Source: Aporrectodea caliginosa
Taxonomy: Eukaryota; Annelida; Clitellata; Crassiclitellata; Lumbricidae
Length of the DNA: 64,000 nucleotides
Assembly (NCBI GenBank): GCA_020284085.1
Contig: JACEVL010000479.1
Coordinates: forward strand, 126,001-190,000
Direction of reading: 5' to 3'
Under the pieces are notes generated by a model. That model was not told the origin of the DNA and made no database searches. It was given only the letters and a program-made list of their open reading frames with translations. Positions 34,205-47,288 of this stretch are shown piece by piece. Each line of letters begins with the position of its first letter. Positions within the stretch are counted from its first letter, which is position 1. A program made the position numbers and the translations under genes.

Positions 34205-34512
34205 AAAAGGATCATCATCATCATTATCATCATCACCATCATCTTCGTCGTTGTTGTCATCATCATCATCGTCGTCGTCATCAACAACAACAACATCAGC
34301 ATTATAATAATAAACAGCAACACTGACAGGGTAAACTGCGATTGCCCCTTGGGTCTCCTGTATAAAGTGCACGGTTTTGCTTAGGCCTAGGCCAAGAAAG
34401 TGCATACGCTTTCCTGGAATAGGACTAAAAAACTTAATTAATCATCGTCATCATCTTCATCTTCATCATCACCATCATCATCATCATCATCATCAATATC
34501 ATCATCATCAAT

Positions 34513-34565
<53 letters not shown>

Positions 34566-34644
34566 TATCATCATCATCATCATCGTCATCAATATCATCA
34601 TCATCAATATCATCATCATCAATATCATCATCATCATCATCAAT

Positions 34645-34677
<33 letters not shown>

Positions 34678-34720
34678 TTCTTCTTCTTCTTCTTCTTCTT
34701 TTTCTTCTCCATCATCATCA
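34205..34720. repeat. ATC trinucleotide arrays
   Basis: 34205-34300 and 34440-34720, interrupted by ATT, GTC and AAT variants and ending in TTC units. Confidence 0.95.
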
Positions 34721-34787
34721 TCTCCATGGCAACTACATCACCACCTTCAGCAACAGCTGAAACGACGGAAGTTGCGTGCTGTCGTCT

Positions 34788-34797
34788 GCCGCCATTT
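34788..34797 (-). promoter_or_regulatory. Possible YY1-type site in a unique segment upstream of the KCTD gene
   Basis: AAATGGCGGC on the minus strand, near a CGGAAGTT ETS-like sequence at about 34766. The 34726-34975 segment is the only non-repetitive piece between two long microsatellite blocks, so it could hold the KCTD promoter and 5' exon. Inference only. Confidence 0.25.
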
Positions 34798-34984
34798 GCG
34801 CCTTTTTCTGACAGAAATCGCATTCGATCCGTGCGCAATGAAATTGTCCACTTTTCTGCAGGCGTGCTGACCTCTGTCGACGGGGTTACGGTTTCCGGTG
34901 GCGTGATTGTTCGCTCTCAGTTTGTCTCATTTGTCGTAATCTGCGCAGCTAAGATCCGTCTACAAGATCAGTAGCGACTGGCGC

Positions 34985-35430
34985 CAGCACCTGCCTTCTT
35001 CCTCATATTCCTCCTCCACCTCCTCATTCTCCTCCTTCTCCTCCTCCTCCTTCTCCTCATCTTCCTCCTCCTGCTCTTTTTCCTGAGCTTACTTTTCTTC
35101 CCTTTACTCCTCGTCTTCTTCCGTCTCCTCCTGCTCTTTTCCTGCATTTCTATTCCCTACACTCTTCTTCCACTTTCTCTTCTTGTTCCTCCTCCTTCTC
35201 CTCATCTTCTTAATCTTCCTCTTTTCCCAGCACTTTATTCTCTCTCCTATACTCCTCGCCTTCTTCCTTCTCCAGTTCTCCTCTTCCTCTTTTTCCTCCT
35301 CCTCTTCCTCTTCCTCCTTTTCCTCCTCCTCTTCCTCTTTCTCCTTTTCTTCCTCCTCTTCCTCCTCCTCTTCCTCCTCCTCCTCCTCCTCGTCCTCCTC
35401 GTCCTCCTCCTCCTCTATCGCCAAACACGA
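34985..35430. repeat. Long polypyrimidine tract (TCC/TTC)
   Basis: About 445 bases of almost pure pyrimidine on the plus strand. Long homopurine-homopyrimidine runs can form triplex DNA. Long open frames here are artefacts of composition. Confidence 0.95.
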
Positions 35431-35779
35431 ACTGACGTCAAACGCTTGAGTGGGATAACTCAATCAAAGTCAACTATCACGACTACGACAAGTGTCACAC
35501 AATACACATAGACCAGAGTCAGTAATAATATTTCACACACAACTATAGCTTAGCCTATCCATCTTATAAGCTGTCTCGCTTGACTGACCTTGTGACCTTT
35601 GCCCGAATTGAGCAACTGTTGGAGCGCTGAAGATTTATTTATCATATCTTTATTGTTGATTTTTATTTATTTTTATTTACGTTGTATTTATTTATTTTCG
35701 ATACGAACTCTGGCAGAATTTGACGAGATTTGACTATACTATTTTTTTTATTTTGTTCCGACTTTTTGTTCATCCTGAA

Positions 35780-35945
35780 CGCATAGGCGTAGCTACATTG
35801 AGGCAGGAGGAGGCAGTTGTCTCCTCTTGCTTTTTTATATACTGGAACTTCCATTGACTAATGACCTCAATTACGAGGATTTTGCCAAAGGGTTGTGAAG
35901 TTGCCTCCTCTTGAATTTAAGTCTCGCTACGCTCCTGCCTGAACG
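35780..35945. repeat. Possible MITE with GGCGTAGCTAC ends
   Basis: GGCGTAGCTAC near 35787 and CTCGCTACGCTCCTGCC near 35928 are inverted; CTCCTCTTG occurs twice inside. Sits beside the AAAT array. Confidence 0.4.
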
Positions 35946-35963
35946 ATAATATTTTACCTCTGG

Positions 35964-36512
<549 letters not shown>

Positions 36513-36605
36513 ATCAAACAATCAATCTGGAATGCAAGAGAGATGACAGATCTCTTGTAGATTTCGACTTGTCTTCTCCGATGGATTATGAGTTGTTTGC
36601 CGTTC

Positions 36606-36800
36606 ATTAGATTAGACTAGACTAGACTAGACTAGACTAGACTAGACTAGACTAGACTAGACTAGACTAGACTAGACTATAGACTAGACTAGACTAGACT
36701 AGATTAGATTAGATTATATCAGATTAGATCAGATTAGACCAGACTAGACTAGACTAGATTAGATTAGATTAGATTAGATTGGATTAGATTGGATTTTGAT
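36606..36800. repeat. ACTAG/ATTAG pentanucleotide array
   Basis: GACTA units change to GATTA units, back to GACTA and again to GATTA, as expected from unit conversion after C-to-T change. Confidence 0.9.
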
Positions 36801-36994
36801 TAGATTTTGATTGTTGATTAGATTCAGGGTTTCAGCGCAGTTGCTATATCCGCAGAACATTCGCTATGCCAAATACAGTTTCCTCTGCATGCCTCCTCTC
36901 GGAATTTACATTGACCATTTCTGGACAGCCCCTTTGTCTTGACGCAGCGCTCATGACTAACGAAAAGCCTATAAACAATATGCTAGGAAAAAAC

Positions 36995-37105
36995 GCCGCT
37001 ACTGCTCGTACTCTGGCAGTGCCAGTCCCAAGCCTGGATAAAGGAGGAGGGCGACACTAATGATCTTTGTTATCACAAAATGTCGTTAAACCGAAACTAT
37101 ACTAC
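36995..37105 (-). repeat. Dispersed repeat D
   Basis: Minus strand: TTTAACGACATTTTGTGATA, then GTGTCGCCCTCCTCC, GGCTTGGGACTGGCACTGCC. Same order as at 48960 and 52760. Confidence 0.7.
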
Positions 37106-37435
37106 TACTAATGTGCTACCTGAAAATAAATAATGAAAAAATAAGTTTTAAAGCAAGTTTTAACGATATTGTCTCTTTTATATATAGGCCTTTATGCACT
37201 TCTATGTGGACCATAAAAGAGTTATATCGTGATCATAATAAATTAATAATATTACGAACTTATATAGCTCTTTTTCAGGTACATGTATATTTTAAAATGT
37301 GCTGTAGAGTCAAATGCGTGCAACCTGTTGGCTCTGCGATGCGTCTCAATTATCCAGACGTCTCTGGCGATCGTCTCTGTCGTCTAGATCTCGCCCGCCG
37401 AGATTTCGCCAGTCGACGACGAGATCTCGTCCTTG

Positions 37436-37472
37436 GTCGCTTCCTTCCTTCCTTCCTTCCTTCCTTCCTTCC
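37436..37472. repeat. CTTC tetranucleotide run
   Basis: Short perfect run. Confidence 0.9.
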
Positions 37473-37712
37473 ATTCGTCGGGCCTTGGTTGTGTGTGGCA
37501 GGCGGTTGACGAAGGCGATTGGGCAATTATTGTCAAGTTGCCCGTTGACAGCTGACAACTCTGGACACGACTGAGGAGGTGTTTTGTGGGATAGAGGGGA
37601 GAGAGGGGAAACGGGCATGGGCTCCTAAGAGGTCCTTGGATCGAGTAGGGAGGGGCACAGCAGGACATGGAGGGGCAAGGACCCCACGGTCGGTGGAGAG
37701 TTGAAGGACTGA

Positions 37713-37880
<168 letters not shown>

Positions 37881-38095
37881 GAGAGGGATACGGGATCGGT
37901 GTTAAGAGGAGGAAAGTGGAGAGGAAGAGTTGGGAAGATGGCAGAGGAAGATTGGTATGAGGGAGGGAAGTGGGGGTGGGGAGTGGTGGTTTCCTGTCGT
38001 CGCGCCGGGGGATGATGAGATGGGCGAAACATCTGCGGAAGACAAGTCGATTAGAAGCAGAGGAAGACAACGACGACGAAACATAGCACAACTCA

Positions 38096-38222
38096 CCAAG
38101 ACATACACACAAACACAAGCACACACACATAAACATACACACACCTATACATACACAGCTACACACACGCTTACACACAAACACAAACACACACACACAC
38201 ACACACATCTACACAAACACTT
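38096..38222. repeat. CA-rich microsatellite
   Basis: Imperfect ACACAC/ATACAC. Confidence 0.85.
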
Positions 38223-39061
38223 ATAAATATGTATACGCGGTGCATCTGTAAGATAATCATTTATTAAGTATACATGCACGATGTACATGTAGGCCTATAA
38301 TTGTAAATATCGTCTATTTATAGATGCATGGGTGTGCACGTGCGTGTGCACGTGCGAGCGCGCGCATATGTACGTGTGTGCTAGTGCTCGCGTTCATGCA
38401 CATATGGAATCATATATATCTAAAGGTATATTGTGCAGCCAGGTGTGTAAACTGTGTATATGTATTTATTTGCATAAGCTAATTCCTATATATTCGTGTA
38501 TATAATGCATTAGTCCAGGCAATCTACATGTAGATCAACAATTTTTTCCTTCAACCAGGGCAAAAATTGCCGCAGAAGGTTTCGAAACAGTTTCCTGCTC
38601 AGGAACGTTTGCTGAATAACATATCGAAACTCCGAAAAAATCGGACCACGAGATAACCCACATGCAAAATCGATTTCAAAATATGACGTTTTTTCTTATT
38701 TCTATTTCCGCCCGTCTGGATTTTTAAATAATTATGATATTGCGGACGATCTCAACCTGCTGGAAAGTGCTGTTTTATACGAACAGTGTTTATATTTTTC
38801 TTGGTTGTCATTTTCAGAATATATATTTAGCGGAGCCGGATCTTGGGGAGGCGTAATAACCATTCCAGACAACCCTTATATCTCTATTTTGTCTCCGGAC
38901 AAATTTTTATATAGGCTATAGTCTATATTAATGCTTTGACTGTGGACATTTGGCCGACTCTTTAAGTTTAACATTTTATTTAACACATTTCTTAGTTAGG
39001 CCTACTACTTGGGAAATATATATTTAACAACTGCATTTGATATCGCCCTTCTTCCAAAGTT

Positions 39062-39262
39062 GGCCCAAAGCTCAGAAGTGCACACGCCTCGGAGGCGCAG
39101 ATGCAATTAGGGCCTACATTGCAGTGCAATTGTGCGTGAAGGGCTTGCTAACGGTCCCTAGACTCCCTACACAGTACACAGTAACCGTGCACCCCGGACG
39201 AGTATCGAACCCATACTCTCCGCGTTACAGGCCAACCACTCTAACCAGTGGGGCACCGTGCC
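39062..39262 (-). mobile_element. SINE-C full copy
   Basis: Minus-strand head CCCACTGGTTAGAGTGGTTG, GCCTGTAACGCGGAGAG, B box GGGTTCGATACTC, then GTTACTGTGTACTGTGTAGG and TTCACGCACAATTGCACTG. Confidence 0.7.
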
Positions 39263-40037
39263 AAACAAATGTCAAATACTACATGTTTTCACTCCTGTGA
39301 ACAATTGTAAATTATTATTTGTAAGGAGAAATTGGAGAGCGGACAGGTATTGGTTAACGTTACATTTCACCAAAAGGAGCATAGTGAAAATTTCACAACT
39401 GTCCATTTCATTAAGTTTTTCAAAAGTGAAAAATCCTCGCAACTGCATGCATATTACTATGCTGATGGAGTGATGGACACGACGTTTTTGGGTATACCCT
39501 ATAGCCTTTTTGTTTATTTATATCTGCAGTAGGCTAATCATAATTATTCACAATAACTCTGGATTTTATATGACCGAAAATTGAATGAGCTGGCAAGAAA
39601 ACACGAAAGAATGCATTAATATAACTAATTCTACACTATAAGAAAGGTCAAGTCAAGTGAGACAGCTTATAAGATGGATAGGCTAAGCTATAGTTGTGTA
39701 AAATGTGAAAAACAGCGGAGACATGCATTGGGGCAGTTGTGAAATTTTCCCCCATGCAGCAGATGGTATAAAATTTTATAAATGAAGCCTCCAGCCGCAA
39801 TCGCGTAAATGATGTTGTCGCAGCATTTGCAAGAAGTGTTCACATTTCTTGTTGGAAAAGGTTTACAGATATGGCATCCATCACGTTCCCTTCCATCATA
39901 GCTACATGACGGTTAATGACCTGCATATTATCGACTCTACTATATACCTGAGTATATGCACGCGATTATAAGTTCCTTTGATCAGCCTTTGTTTTCTAAA
40001 GCTTCCCAAATCACCAGTGAAGAGAGGGACCTCCGTA

Positions 40038-40205
40038 CATGGGCGACTTTAGGGGATGGTTTTGCAGGTTCAGCCCCCCCCCCCCAATAAATGCATTACT
40101 GTTATTAAACACTAAAATGTAGGAAAATACCACCATTTTCAATGGAACTCCAAAAAACCTGAAAACTCTCCGAATTTTTTTCTGGCTATACGCCACTGCC
40201 TCCGT
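40038..40205. repeat. Dispersed repeat H (GGGCGTAGCC type)
   Basis: Ends GGGCGACTTTAGGGG and GGCTATACGCCACTG; interior TTTTCAATGGAACTCC. Same architecture at 54405-54580 and, inverted, 60740-60915. Confidence 0.55.
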
Positions 40206-40254
40206 ATACCAAAGCACTACCACTATACCACTATACTAGTATCATTATTTTAGT

Positions 40255-40330
40255 ATAATTCTTATTACTATTATTATTATTGTTATTGTTACTGTTATTG
40301 TTATTGTTATTGTTATTGTTATTGTTGTTT
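40255..40330. repeat. TTATTG hexanucleotide run
   Basis: TTATTA then TTATTG units. Downstream, 40445-41100 is a GC-richer unique segment with no convincing gene. Confidence 0.85.
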
Positions 40331-41322
40331 CGGTGTGTCTGTCGGTCAGTGGTCATTGGTGTGCATGCCTTCACAGCAGCCCTTGGATCATATCAAAGTC
40401 GGACGCTTAAGCGCTGATACGGCGTCCCCTATCATCAAGGTGTAACAATAACAACGAAAATGACAGTCGGACATATAATCAATACAGGTGGGCGATGCTT
40501 GAAACCTATAATCTACATAACAGAACCGCAGAGGTCAAAGACAGGTGAGGATCTGTCGAAACACGACAACAATGGGGCACGTCAACACTACGCTCACTCC
40601 GACAATAGCGTTGAGCCTGCTGAACCCCGGGTTACAAACGAACACCCTCTGGGCATTCAATTGTACCCTCAATCCTTCACCCAGCCCCATGAATACATCA
40701 CAGGGCAGAGCGGTGAACCACCAAACGCGGCCATTATCGTGCTCGCGTCTTGGTATATACCATGCCCCCCCGGTCAAAGACTATCCAGCGTCTGTCATGC
40801 CCTGGGACGAGCCCCCTCTACCCCGCAATTCCCCGGCCGAAGACCCGCGTCTGCCATTGCCCTGGGACGAGCCCCCTGCCCTTTCCTTCACCCGTCCATA
40901 AGATCCAATCGGCGATTTCCCCCTCTAATCTCATCAACTTTCTTCTGCCGAGCTTAAACGGTCGTTTGAGGCCGATCACTTGACCCATCACAGCTCCAAG
41001 CTATATCGTCCCTTCCACAATCCCCTGGATGTTGCCCCTTCCTCTTCCTCTTCCTCTTCCCTCTCCTACTCCGTCCCACCACTTGGACCTCTATAGATAC
41101 AAACAGGAGCCGTGGTATGCGTGTGTGTGCGTGTGTTTGCGTGTGTTTGCCTGCTGGAAGATAGCCCTATTACCAGATTTGCCAACTGCTTTTCCCCGCC
41201 GGCCACAGAGATTCGTAATTGCTAAACGTTCGCAAGCAGGCCAAAGCGATTACAATATATATAAATACACATACATGTACAGTTGTACACGTAATCAAAT
41301 ATATAGACACACTTGTATTTTC

Positions 41323-41324
<2 letters not shown>

Positions 41325-41366
<42 letters not shown>
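41325..41366. repeat. TA dinucleotide run
   Basis: Perfect alternating TA. Confidence 0.9.
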
Positions 41367-41368
<2 letters not shown>

Positions 41369-41459
41369 GACTGTGCATAATGCTTACTAGGGAAGTATGT
41401 ATATTGTATATGTATATACACTGGTGACTGTTCTATAGCTTCCTGTGAATTGTTTTGCT

Positions 41460-41790
41460 GGATGAATGGATGGATGGATGGATGGATGGATGGATGGATG
41501 GATGGATGGATGGATGGATGGATGGATGGATGGATGGATGGATGGATGGATGGATGGATGGATGGATGGATGGATGGATGGATGGATGGATGGATGGATG
41601 GATGGATGGATGGATGGATGGATGGATGGATGGATGGATGGATGGATGGATGGATGGATGGATGGATGGATGGATGGATGGATGGATGGATGGATGGATG
41701 GATGGATGGATGGATGGATGGATGGATGGATGGATGGATGGATGGATGGATGGATGGATGATGGATGGATGGATGGATGGATGGATAATC
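41460..41790. repeat. GATG tetranucleotide array, about 330 bp
   Basis: Nearly perfect GGAT units; one unit slip at 41759. Open frames read as WMDG/HPSI repeats and are artefacts. Confidence 0.97.
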
Positions 41791-41847
41791 AGATGGATCC
41801 TAGAGTAATGGAAAGAGATAGGGAGTGAGAGAGTGAAACAGATGTAG

Positions 41848-41852
41848 TTAGA

Positions 41853-41948
<96 letters not shown>

Positions 41949-41961
41949 CAGAGACAGAGAC

Positions 41962-41992
<31 letters not shown>

Positions 41993-42420
41993 CAGAGAGA
42001 GAGACATGGACAGAGACAGAGACAGAGACAGAGACAGAGACAGAGACAGATACAGACAGAGACAGACAGAGACAGACAGAGACAGAGACAGATGGAGAGA
42101 CAGAGACAGAGACAGATGGAGAGACAGATGGATGGAGAGACAGGATGGAGAGACAGAGATGGAGAGAGATGAGATGGAGAGAGATGGAGAGAGACAGAGA
42201 GACAGAGAGACAGAGAGAGATACAGAGACAGAGACAGATGGACAGAGACAGAGACAGAGAGAGATGACAGAGACAGACGGGACAGAGACAGAGACAGAGA
42301 CAGAGACAGAGACAGAGACAGAGACAGAGACAGAGACAGAGACAGAGACGGAGACGGAGACAGACAGACAGACAGACACAGAGACACAGATACAGAGAGA
42401 CAGAGAGACAGAGACAGAGA
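41848..42420. repeat. AG and AGAC array
   Basis: Pure AG at about 41870-41930, then AGAC with GATGGAG variants. Confidence 0.95.
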
Positions 42421-42497
42421 GCTGTCATTGGGAGCTGTTGATGAGCACTTGACATCTTGACGTGACTTGAGCGTCTGCGCTTGAGACTGAGAGCTGT

Positions 42498-42554
42498 TGC
42501 TGACTGCTGCTGCTGCTGCTGCTGCTGACTGCTGCTGCTGCTGCTGCTGCTGCG
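42498..42554. repeat. GCT trinucleotide run
   Basis: Two blocks of GCT (7 and about 9 units) separated by GACTGCT. Confidence 0.9.
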
Positions 42555-42639
42555 GTCGGCCTCGACTGCATTGAGAATCCAACAGTTGTCACCTTCAGAA
42601 GCAGAATCATCAGCAGAAGAGGAACCACAAGAGGAAGAA

Positions 42640-43020
42640 AGAACAATGGAAAATAAGCAGCAGGAGGAGGACGAAGAAAGGAGAAGGACAGAAGCAAGAG
42701 GAAGTTGGTGAAGAAGAAGAGGTGGAGGAGGAGGAAGACGAGGAAGAAGAAGATGATGATGATGATGAAGAGGAGGAGGAGAAGGAAGAGGAAGAGGAAA
42801 AGGAAGAAGAAGAGAAAGAAGAGGAAGAAGTAGAGGAAGAGGAAGTATAAGAAGAGGAAGAACAGGAAGAACAGGAAGAGGAAGAGTAAGAACAGGAATA
42901 AGAGGGAAAAGAGGAAGAATAAGAGGAGGAAGCAGAAGAACAAGAACAAGAAGTGGAGGAAGAACAAGAACAGGAAGAACAAGAACAACAAGCATGAGGA
43001 GGAGTAACAGAAGAGAAGGA
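42640..43020. repeat. Long polypurine tract (GGAAGA)
   Basis: About 380 bases nearly all purine on the plus strand; with 34985-35430 it makes two long mirror-prone tracts 7 kb apart. Confidence 0.9.
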
Positions 43021-43662
43021 AGTCAGCACTCAGGAAACCACGTGGAACTGATGATGACGATGACGATGTTGACGATAGTGGCTATAATAGTATTCAGTTT
43101 CAGGGACTTTACATTTTATGTAGCATAGTATGGCTGCGAATGCGGTATACGGGAACTTGACCATATGGCGCTGCAAAAAGGTTTTATTACTTGTTGTAAT
43201 GTTATATCATCTCATTGTATCTCACCTAATCTCAAATCATCTAATCTAATCGCAAACATTTAATCCTATCTCATCTTGTCTTATCTTTGAAGATTTCTAC
43301 AGAAAAAGGCTACAACTCGTAATCGTACTCCCATTTGATAATCGCAGTTGTGCCACGGACATGTTGGAGGTTCCTGCTCCTGTCCGTGGCCTGGTTCTTG
43401 GTTTCCGTAGCCACAGTCAAGGATGCAGCTTGTCATGTATCCACGAGATTGTGATCACCTCGGAATGTGCTTATGCACAGACGTCTTATTCGACCATCAC
43501 ATAATGGATTATAGAAACGGCGCAACAGAAATATCCATACTAGATTAGATTAGATTGAATTATTTCATAGAATACCTAACTAACGGCAGCCGACTGTATA
43601 ATGCAATTGGAACGCAGCTGAGTGTGGACCATAACGAGTACAATGTCATGAGATCTCGAATC

Positions 43663-43810
43663 GTAATCGTAATCTCCAAACTTCTAAAGCGCCACTCGAA
43701 AGCCAAGCGCAGCTGCGCAGGGCACACCAGCTTATTCGCGAGCGCTGCGTCTAGTCAGGGGGTTGTCAAAAAGAGTAGTCTGAAGGAGGTCCGAGTCCGG
43801 TTTCCAGAGG
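43663..43810 (-). mobile_element. LINE-type 3' end, AAGCGCCACT family
   Basis: CTTCTAAAGCGCCACT, AAAGCCAAGCGCAG, CACCAGCTTATTC and GAGCGCTGCGTC are shared with 55515-55660; the CGTAATC tail suggests minus orientation. A weaker relative is near 44085-44180. Confidence 0.55.
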
Positions 43811-44709
43811 CTATGACAGGTAAACTCGTGCTAGCAAGCTAAGCAAGAAAAGACCGATTCGTCAGTTAGCGATCTGTCATATATAGTGCGTTGAAGGATT
43901 GACACAGCTCTTGATGAACCATTCATTGGTAGCGAGTTATTCTGAACTACGACTAGCGCCACCTATGGAATGAAAAGAGGCCGAAGCGTGAATATTGTGC
44001 GGAGCGGCGTTCTTGAGCGTAATGCGAATAGTATGCCCGTCATTTATCTCAGTACCAACACACAAGTGGTGCGCTATTTATAATCGTAATCGTGATCTCG
44101 AGATTTCTTCATCGCCCACAAAAGCTAAGTCGCAGGCGTTCAGTCAAAACAATATCGATAGGCAGGGTTCAAGATCCAAAGGATCAGGCAGGCAGAGGGC
44201 TACGGTGGATGGTGTTTAGGATTGAAGCGGCGAGGGAGGCAAGTGGAAGAGGAGGAATCAGGATAAGATTTGCGAAAGAGCAGCGTTTTCAGTTTTGAGT
44301 GAAAGACCAGTGGAGAGATGGCAAGAGTTTTTGTGAGCTCGTAATCGAAGTCTATCAAATCCTGCTATAAGTATAAGGTATAATGTGATCTAAAATTTTC
44401 ATTCCACTGGCAACATGGGTGTAACTTTTTATTAAAAAGGAGTAGGGCCTAACAATCTGTTCCCTCGTCTGCTTTAAAGATAAGCTCAGTTCAGTTGTAG
44501 ACTTGTAGCCCCATTTTACTGTACCCATGCAGTTGTGCTTTGTCATCTGGTCTTGCTATTAAACGGATATAGGCCTAATAATATAATAAATTCTTCCATT
44601 TCGCGTAACAATTAATACGCGATAATTGCTTAGCTTAGCATGAGAGGGAGGTCATTGGAGAATGCTAAGCTCACACTAAACGGACTGATTACTCGTGATA
44701 CGCTACTGA

Positions 44710-44850
44710 AATTTGCCAATCGATTAAAATTAGAATTAGCAAAAATCTTGTAGCTAATCGATTAGAATTAGAATCAGCTGTTTGTCTAATCGATTAGCTA
44801 ATCGACTAGATTAGAATCTAATCGGTTAGTTACCGATATCGGTTCCATAC
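44710..44850. promoter_or_regulatory. Cluster of AATCGATTA palindromes upstream of LHX1/5
   Basis: Three perfect AATCGATTA sites plus variants AATCGACTA and AATCGGTTA within about 140 bases, interleaved with AATTAG, 2.4 kb before the TATA box. ATCGAT is a Cut/Onecut-type core. It could instead be a decayed minisatellite. Confidence 0.3.
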
Positions 44851-45106
44851 ATGCATGTCTTGATGATGAGCTGTCTGATATCACAAGGGTTTCGAAACCC
44901 GGTCGCAAATATGAACGGCAAACGCATTACCAATCAGCGACCGAGCGACCCACATTGTATCACGTATATCGCGGGCCATTACAGGCGCTACAGTCAGACT
45001 ATGGAGAGCGACAGAGGATGACGGTGATCACAACCGACTCTCAAGACTTAATGTGGACGCAACAGACGCAACCCAACGCAACGCAACGCAATGCTATGTA
45101 TTTGGA

Positions 45107-45351
45107 GGGGGCGATAGCGCATTGGATAACACACTGGCATAGAGAGCGAGAGGTACCGATATCGAGTACCGTAGGCGGACATGCTTTGTAGGCTGCTATT
45201 AGCGCTGTGTATTGCAGGCTGTCTGTTCTGTTAGTAGTTAAGATTTATGTCTTCTGTCATTTGGTATTTGTGTTCTTGTGAATTGTTTCAATTGCATAAC
45301 TGTACACTGTAACCTGTTGCGGTTTGTCAACCGGATTGTTTCAATAAAGAA

Positions 45352-45438
<87 letters not shown>

Positions 45439-45500
45439 TACTATTACTATTACTATTATTATTACTATTATTATTATTATTATTATTATTTTTTATTATT
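45107..45500 (+). mobile_element. SINE-A full copy, tail type 1, with a long ATT array
   Basis: Head GCGATAGCGCATTGGATAAC, core, tail type 1, CAATAAAGAA, then about 150 bases of ATT repeats with ACT variants. Shows how SINE tails seed microsatellites here. Confidence 0.9.
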
Positions 45501-45621
45501 ATTAATTAATGAGGTATATCCCTCAGGGACTTGATTACTATATGATGTAATTTGTCATGACCGTATACTCGTCGGCAGTCCTGGAATAGAAAGTGCCTCG
45601 GAACGCGATTGCGTTATAGCG

Positions 45622-45724
<103 letters not shown>

Positions 45725-45894
45725 GATCGAACAACTATATAATTATATGATCAAAATGTTACTCGGCTGCATGCATGCCACGCAGAGGAATAGAGTTGAG
45801 GGAACTCGTCAGGCTCGCAGTTATTTCACTAAATACAAAATGTATGTATAAATGCATGTATATGTATATTTATTGTAATTGTAATCGTAATTCA

Positions 45895-46140
45895 ACATTT
45901 GTATAGCGCCACTCAAAGATTAACATCCCGAACCAGGTCAGTGCTGTCTCTAAAAAATAAGATCGTCTTCAGGCGTTTCCGAAACGGAGGAAGAGAAAGG
46001 ATGAGGAGCTCAAGACGCAATTCATGCGGAAGGTGGTTCCAACAAGATGAGCTGATATAAGCAAAGCTTCTGGATTGAGCAGTTGCACCAAGCATGCGAG
46101 AGACAGCCAGGAGGCCTCTGACGGCCGAGCGCAGAGCATG
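45895..46140 (-). mobile_element. LINE 3' end, third family
   Basis: Minus strand encodes ISSSCWNHLPHELRLELLI then LPPFRKRLKTILF, the RT C terminus; 3' side TTTGTATAGCGCCACTC with a GTAATC-type tail. Confidence 0.7.
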
Positions 46141-46323
46141 TATGCATGTGTGTATGCAACTATGTGTGTGTGTATGTATGTTATGTATGTGTGTATGTGT
46201 ATTATGTAGGTGTGTATGCATGCATGTATAGATAGATGGGCATCCATGCATGGATGTGTGTAAGTATTTATCCTTCAAAAAGATGGATGGATGGACTATT
46301 TCTCCTTGGCTTTCAATGGATTT

Positions 46324-46410
46324 GGAAATCTAATGCATCTTCACCTGGCGGATGACTATCCGCGCCTCAGATTCACATTTCGGTGTGACCTTGCGCGCGT
46401 TACAAATTTA
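46324..46410 (-). repeat. Dispersed repeat F, inverted
   Basis: GACTATCCGCGCCTCAGATT, CACATTTCGGTGTGACCTTG, CGCGCGTTACAAATTT is the complement of the plus-strand copies. Confidence 0.6.
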
Positions 46411-46479
46411 TTTACGGATAATAATAATAATAATAATATGTATAATTATGTTTATTATGCAGGTGTGTATATATGCATG

Positions 46480-46692
46480 CATGGATAGATAGATGTCATG
46501 GATGAATGGGTGGATGGATGGATGGATAGATGTCATGGATGAATGGGTGGATGGATGGATGGATGGATGGATGGATGGATGGATGGATGGATGGATGGAT
46601 GGATGGATGGATGGATGGATGGATGGATGGATGGATGGATGGATGGATGGATGGATGGATGGATGGATGGATGGATGGATGGATGGATGGAT
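46480..46692. repeat. GATG tetranucleotide array
   Basis: Second GGAT array; begins with a duplicated GATAGATGTCATGGATGAAT leader. Confidence 0.95.
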
Positions 46693-47261
46693 ATCCTCCT
46701 CACTCTCGCCATCAACAGATCTGCTCCGCATCAGCCTTTGACGCCACCTGTACGTATAGTATGCAATGCTTGGACCTATTCTAAGGCGTCACAGATGCGT
46801 AATCTGCGCTGTTCGGACTCTCTCGCTGATAAAACAACCGATCGGACTTTGTCTGTGACGTCACTGATCGTTGAGTCTCCGTCGTAATCCAGCGTCTGTG
46901 TTCGGATGCCATTTGGCGCCGCGTCGTTTGTGCACCGCCCTCGCTGACAGCCCTCACACTTTCATCTGCGGCGTCCCGCGACCGACTGTTACCCCTCTAC
47001 AGCTGTCACCCCTCCGCGCCGCATCCACTACCCTCCCTCGTCAACCGCCGCCTCAGATCCGCCCATCCATCAGCCGAGATATCGCCATTTCCGACACGAC
47101 CGCACGACCTGATTGGTCAGCCTCAGTCCCGCCCTCCGCACCATTCAAGCCACGCCCATGCGGAATCGGGCAGCTGTCAATCAGCGTCCGGAGATAGCGG
47201 CCGAGCCCGTGCAGCTGGAATCCGGCGTGTGGCACTGTGCACGGCTAAGAACACTCGTCCG

Positions 47262-47269
47262 TATAAAAG
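47262..47269 (+). promoter_or_regulatory. TATA box of the LHX1/5 gene
   Basis: TATAAAAG in a GC-rich, CpG-rich stretch (about 46.87-47.45 kb), 336 bases before the LHX1/5 ATG. Transcription would start near 47293-47300. The match is canonical and no other strong TATA box lies close by. Confidence 0.6.
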
Positions 47270-47288
47270 AAGCCGAGGCTCCGCGTCA

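Noticed and set aside
34726..34974. Open frame of 82 codons, plus strand
   Set aside because: No known domain; more likely promoter or 5' UTR of the KCTD gene on the other strand.
40460..40957. Open frame of 165 codons, plus strand
   Set aside because: No recognisable domain, GC-rich stretch, a near-duplicate of GCCCTGGGACGAGCCCCCT inside, and overlapping open frames in other phases.
41433..42995. Open frame of 520 codons, minus strand
   Set aside because: It lies entirely in GATG, AG, AGAC and GGAAGA arrays and translates to HPSI, SLSL and LFLF runs.
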